Origin: Aptenodytes patagonicus
Lineage: Eukaryota > Chordata > Aves > Sphenisciformes > Spheniscidae
NCBI RefSeq assembly: GCF_965638725.1
Contig: NC_134951.1
Coordinates: 42,176,746 to 42,240,745, forward strand
Reading direction: 5' to 3'
DNA length: 64,000 nt
The notes beneath the pieces are model-generated. The model had not been told where the DNA came from. It ran no database searches and saw nothing but the letters and a program-made list of their open reading frames with translations. Shown here piece by piece: positions 61,195-64,000 of the stretch. Within the stretch, counting starts at the first letter, position 1; each line of letters starts with the position of its first letter. Position numbers and translations under genes: made by a program.

Positions 61195-61445
61195 AGCCGG
61201 TCCTCTTCTCGGAAGCTGACGATTACCAGTTGAGTTGGCCTCTGGAGCCGGGAGCGGGGCTGTGCCCTGCCCGCTCGCCTTCCCTGCACGCCCTGCCTGC
61301 GCGAACTGCCGCGCAAACTGCCGCGCCACGCCCTTCTGACGCGCCACGTCCTTCTTCTTATCGCTTCTTCTTACCCCCACACTTCTTTTTCACCACCAAT
61401 TTCTTAAACAACTCTCCCTTTGGCCAAGAGGTCTGATGTCTCTCT

Positions 61446-64000
61446 TTCACAACATTTTTGATTTGGAATGCTGAAAGCGAGGAACAGAAGAAAGATCAGC
61501 ATCATCTAGTACAGCAAATTACTTGACAGCACTCTGGGGGAAAATTAGCGGGAGTAGAAGTGTAAAGTACTAAAATAAGAACTATGGGGACTGCTGGCAT
61601 TAAAGGCATGTGAGTATGAGCTGTGGACTCTTTCATTGCATTTTATCTTCATGACACCACTTTTTTATTTTATGGCCCAGCAGATCCATAAACTCATACC
61701 TGACTACTTCATAAAGCAGTGTTAAGTATGGTTCGAAAAGATTAAAAGCAGCTAAAGTGTTTGTAAAGTAACTTCTTAGAAGAATATTGAGTCTAACTGA
61801 ATTTTCTGTTTTCAGTTGCCTCTCCAAAGAAATCTGGTTTAAAAATGCACGTTTTGCCTGAAACAAATGGAGTAGTGACAGATTCTTTTGGGTCAAGGTG
61901 CTCATTTCATTTCCAAGCATGATCTCCTCAGAAATAGCAAACAATTTATAAGTATGGATGTTTCTGAAATTATGATCACAAAAGTTGACTTTTAGCTCTG
62001 TTAATGAACCACATTGAAGAGGCTGGCTGCTCTATATATGGCCACCTCTGCCATCAGCAGGAATTTGTTCCCCCAGTAAGGGTCAATAGTGATTATTAAA
62101 ACACAAGGAATCAATTTGAAATGCTAGTGACCCTCCCATAGGACTTTTTTTTTTTCCTATAAATGCTCATTCTTATGTTTGGCAAAGTTTAGACAGGAGG
62201 AGGAACTCATGGAAAGTAGTATAATTTGAAAATATAATGTATGCTGGTAATGAATCTGGCTGTCTATGAGAAATTCTTTTAATTCATTATTTCAATTATT
62301 TATTACCTCTAATTAATTATTTTCTGTTGCTGTTTGTTTCTACTGCTATAAGAGGAGGATAACTATCGATTGCATTGTAAGGCCCATACGTCCCCTCCTC
62401 CACGGCAGACAAACTCAGTTCCCAGCCATGTCTGCTGTCTGTCTGAGGGAGATGCGAGGTGCTCTGGCCGGCTTGGAGGCATGTTGGTGTAGAGTGACTG
62501 ACTGATGGCTGCACTGCAGATTGAAAAGGCTGAGTAGCGCTTGCATTTTCTTCAGGGAAGGATGACTGCAGTCTCTTTCCTTTGACTAGGAAGTCCAGGA
62601 AAACTTGCAGGAACTTAACAGGAGCTCATAAGCCTCTGTCAGGTTTGGTCAAAAGTGGTCAGCGAGTTAACAGGTACCTAGGAAAGATCAGCCATCCAGA
62701 ACAATCACAGAAGCCCTGTTTTGGGAAAGCAAATCAACTTTTAATGGGTTTTCTTCATTTTGGTTCCATTGGATCAGGACAACTAAGAAAGTATTTTAGT
62801 AACTTTTAATCTCTCTTTTTCATAGTAGAGTTCTTATCTTCTGTTACTCTAAGGGTCTCAAATGGAAATGAAATTCACATCACATTCTCTCTGCAATTCT
62901 GAAACAATGGATACAGTCATCCTGAAACTGCCATGTCAGGTCCATTGCGTGGACTAGCACAGCCAACGGATCTATGTAATGACTAGATAAAATATGCAGC
63001 CACTGTGGATGCAACCGTTTTCACATCAGCTCCTGCTTTCATGACACCTTTAAGGTATAATGAGAATAAAATGAAACAGCGTTACAACCACAAATGCTGT
63101 CTGGAAGCTTTTTTACTCTGTCTTTGGGCTAGTTTCCATAGCCCCTAGTTTGGGCTATGGAAAACGTTGCATTTCGTGCAGGCAGCTCCTGGTGCGCAGG
63201 GCATGCTGCAGCGCAGGGGGAGAGTCCTGCAGCCCCGGAGGCAGCGCGGGGACATGCCGAGGCCAACGCTGTCTGGGCATAACCAGTCTCGACAACTTAG
63301 ACTCAGTAACTTCCATTTGTCAACTAAGCTGTAGCAATAAAGAGTTAAACTGCTCTCTACAGTTAGGCTTCAGTTTTGCATGTGTTTAAACAGTACAGGA
63401 AACTGTCGCCAATGAGAAATCCTGTGAAATGCTGAACACCAAAAATGTTTGTTTAAATCATATTTGCAAGTAAAACAACAAAAATGTTTTGCTTATAGCA
63501 TTGGTGGATGGTAGCTTAAAAATGTCATGAAACTAGATCCTGAGAGGGCTAGTCTTGAATCTCATCCACACTCGAGAACATGAGACAAATTTAATTCCAG
63601 ACCCTTCCATGGCTGCCTGCCCGGAGAAACCTGCCACTGTTAGCGAGAGATCAGCTTCCTTCAAATAGCATGGAAACCATCCAGCAGGCAAAGACGACTA
63701 AGGATGGATTGTTTTGAAACAGAATTCAAATAATGAAGATTATTAGTGTACTTGACTGTCTGTACAGAAATTCAAAGTACAAAACCTGCAACAATAATTC
63801 TCATTAATGGAATGAAAACTTGATTCATGTGATTTGTGTAGTATGAGAATGGGACAGAAAGTGAAGACATAAAGATGGTCCAGTTTACAAGTATATTAAC
63901 TTCAACGTCTACTGACATCAGAAGTCCTTCAACTGACTTTAGTAGACCTTTAATCAAAACTTTTGTCATTGAGAAATACCAGAATGGAGGCAACAGAATA
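61446..64000. other. Intergenic sequence to the right edge
   Basis: AT-rich, with short frames only. No gene, RNA or repeat recognised. Confidence 0.5.

Larger units (their letters stand above)
57161..61445 (-). mobile_element. Apparently full-length CR1 LINE with both ORFs open
   Basis: Minus orientation. The 3' end carries the 8-bp tail units (rc AGAATCATAGAATCATAGAA at 57,161-57,180). Reading inwards there is ORF2 (endonuclease plus reverse transcriptase), a short spacer, ORF1 (zinc-finger-like, coiled coil, esterase), and a short 5' leader ending about 61,440. Full length is 4.2-4.3 kb. Nearly all avian CR1 copies are cut at the 5' end, so a copy with both frames open is uncommon and points to late activity. 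No target duplication is evident, as usual for CR1. The exact 5' end cannot be fixed here. Confidence 0.9.

Noticed and set aside
60500-61219. 239-codon plus-strand frame opposite CR1 ORF1
   Set aside because: It is an antisense shadow; the minus strand carries the recognisable esterase and coiled coil.

Overview
This is vertebrate nuclear DNA, almost certainly from a bird. It has compact split exons, two GC-dense CpG islands in an AT-rich background, several chicken-repeat-1 (CR1) LINEs with the typical ATTCTATG-repeat tail, and a solo retroviral LTR of a type I associate with neoavian genomes. The species cannot be fixed from the window.

Layout. (1) 1-20,030, minus strand: the 5' part of SYNCRIP (hnRNP Q), nine coding exons that join without a frame break and encode residues 1-426: the N-terminal acidic domain, three RRMs and the start of the basic NLS region. 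The RGG/Tyr-rich C-terminal exon(s) lie beyond the left edge. The non-coding first exon sits in a CpG island (about 18.7-21.05 kb) with a YY1 motif. (2) 21.4-36.3 kb: intergenic, one short CR1 remnant. (3) 36.3-42.92 kb, minus strand: a small non-coding gene that I identify as SNHG5 (U50 host gene). It has a TATA box, a 5'TOP-like start, a tiny first exon in a second CpG island, several small exons, and three intronic box C/D snoRNAs of the U50 (SNORD50) family. The order matches human, where SNHG5 lies upstream of SYNCRIP on the same strand. (4) 43.5-64 kb: gene-poor. It holds an ancient CR1/L3-like relic (46.5-48.0 kb), an unidentified ORF-rich stretch (51.3-52.25 kb), a 5'-truncated, frame-broken CR1 (53.9-56.63 kb) whose 3' end was split by a solo LTR with a 5-bp target duplication, and an apparently full-length CR1 (57.16-61.45 kb, minus) with both reading frames open and all visible endonuclease and reverse-transcriptase motifs intact.

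The most interesting observation is the U50 triplet. One copy keeps both rRNA guides of U50. A second keeps only the D' guide, with a C-to-U change at the nucleotide opposite the predicted methylation target and a weakened box C. The third keeps only the D guide and has perfect C, D', C' and D boxes. This is a textbook-like pattern of duplication followed by complementary loss, inside consecutive introns of one host gene.

SYNCRIP (an RNA-binding protein of mRNA stability, splicing and transport) and the snoRNA host (ribosomal RNA 2'-O-methylation) are both housekeeping RNA-metabolism genes, each with its own CpG-island promoter and read in the same direction.
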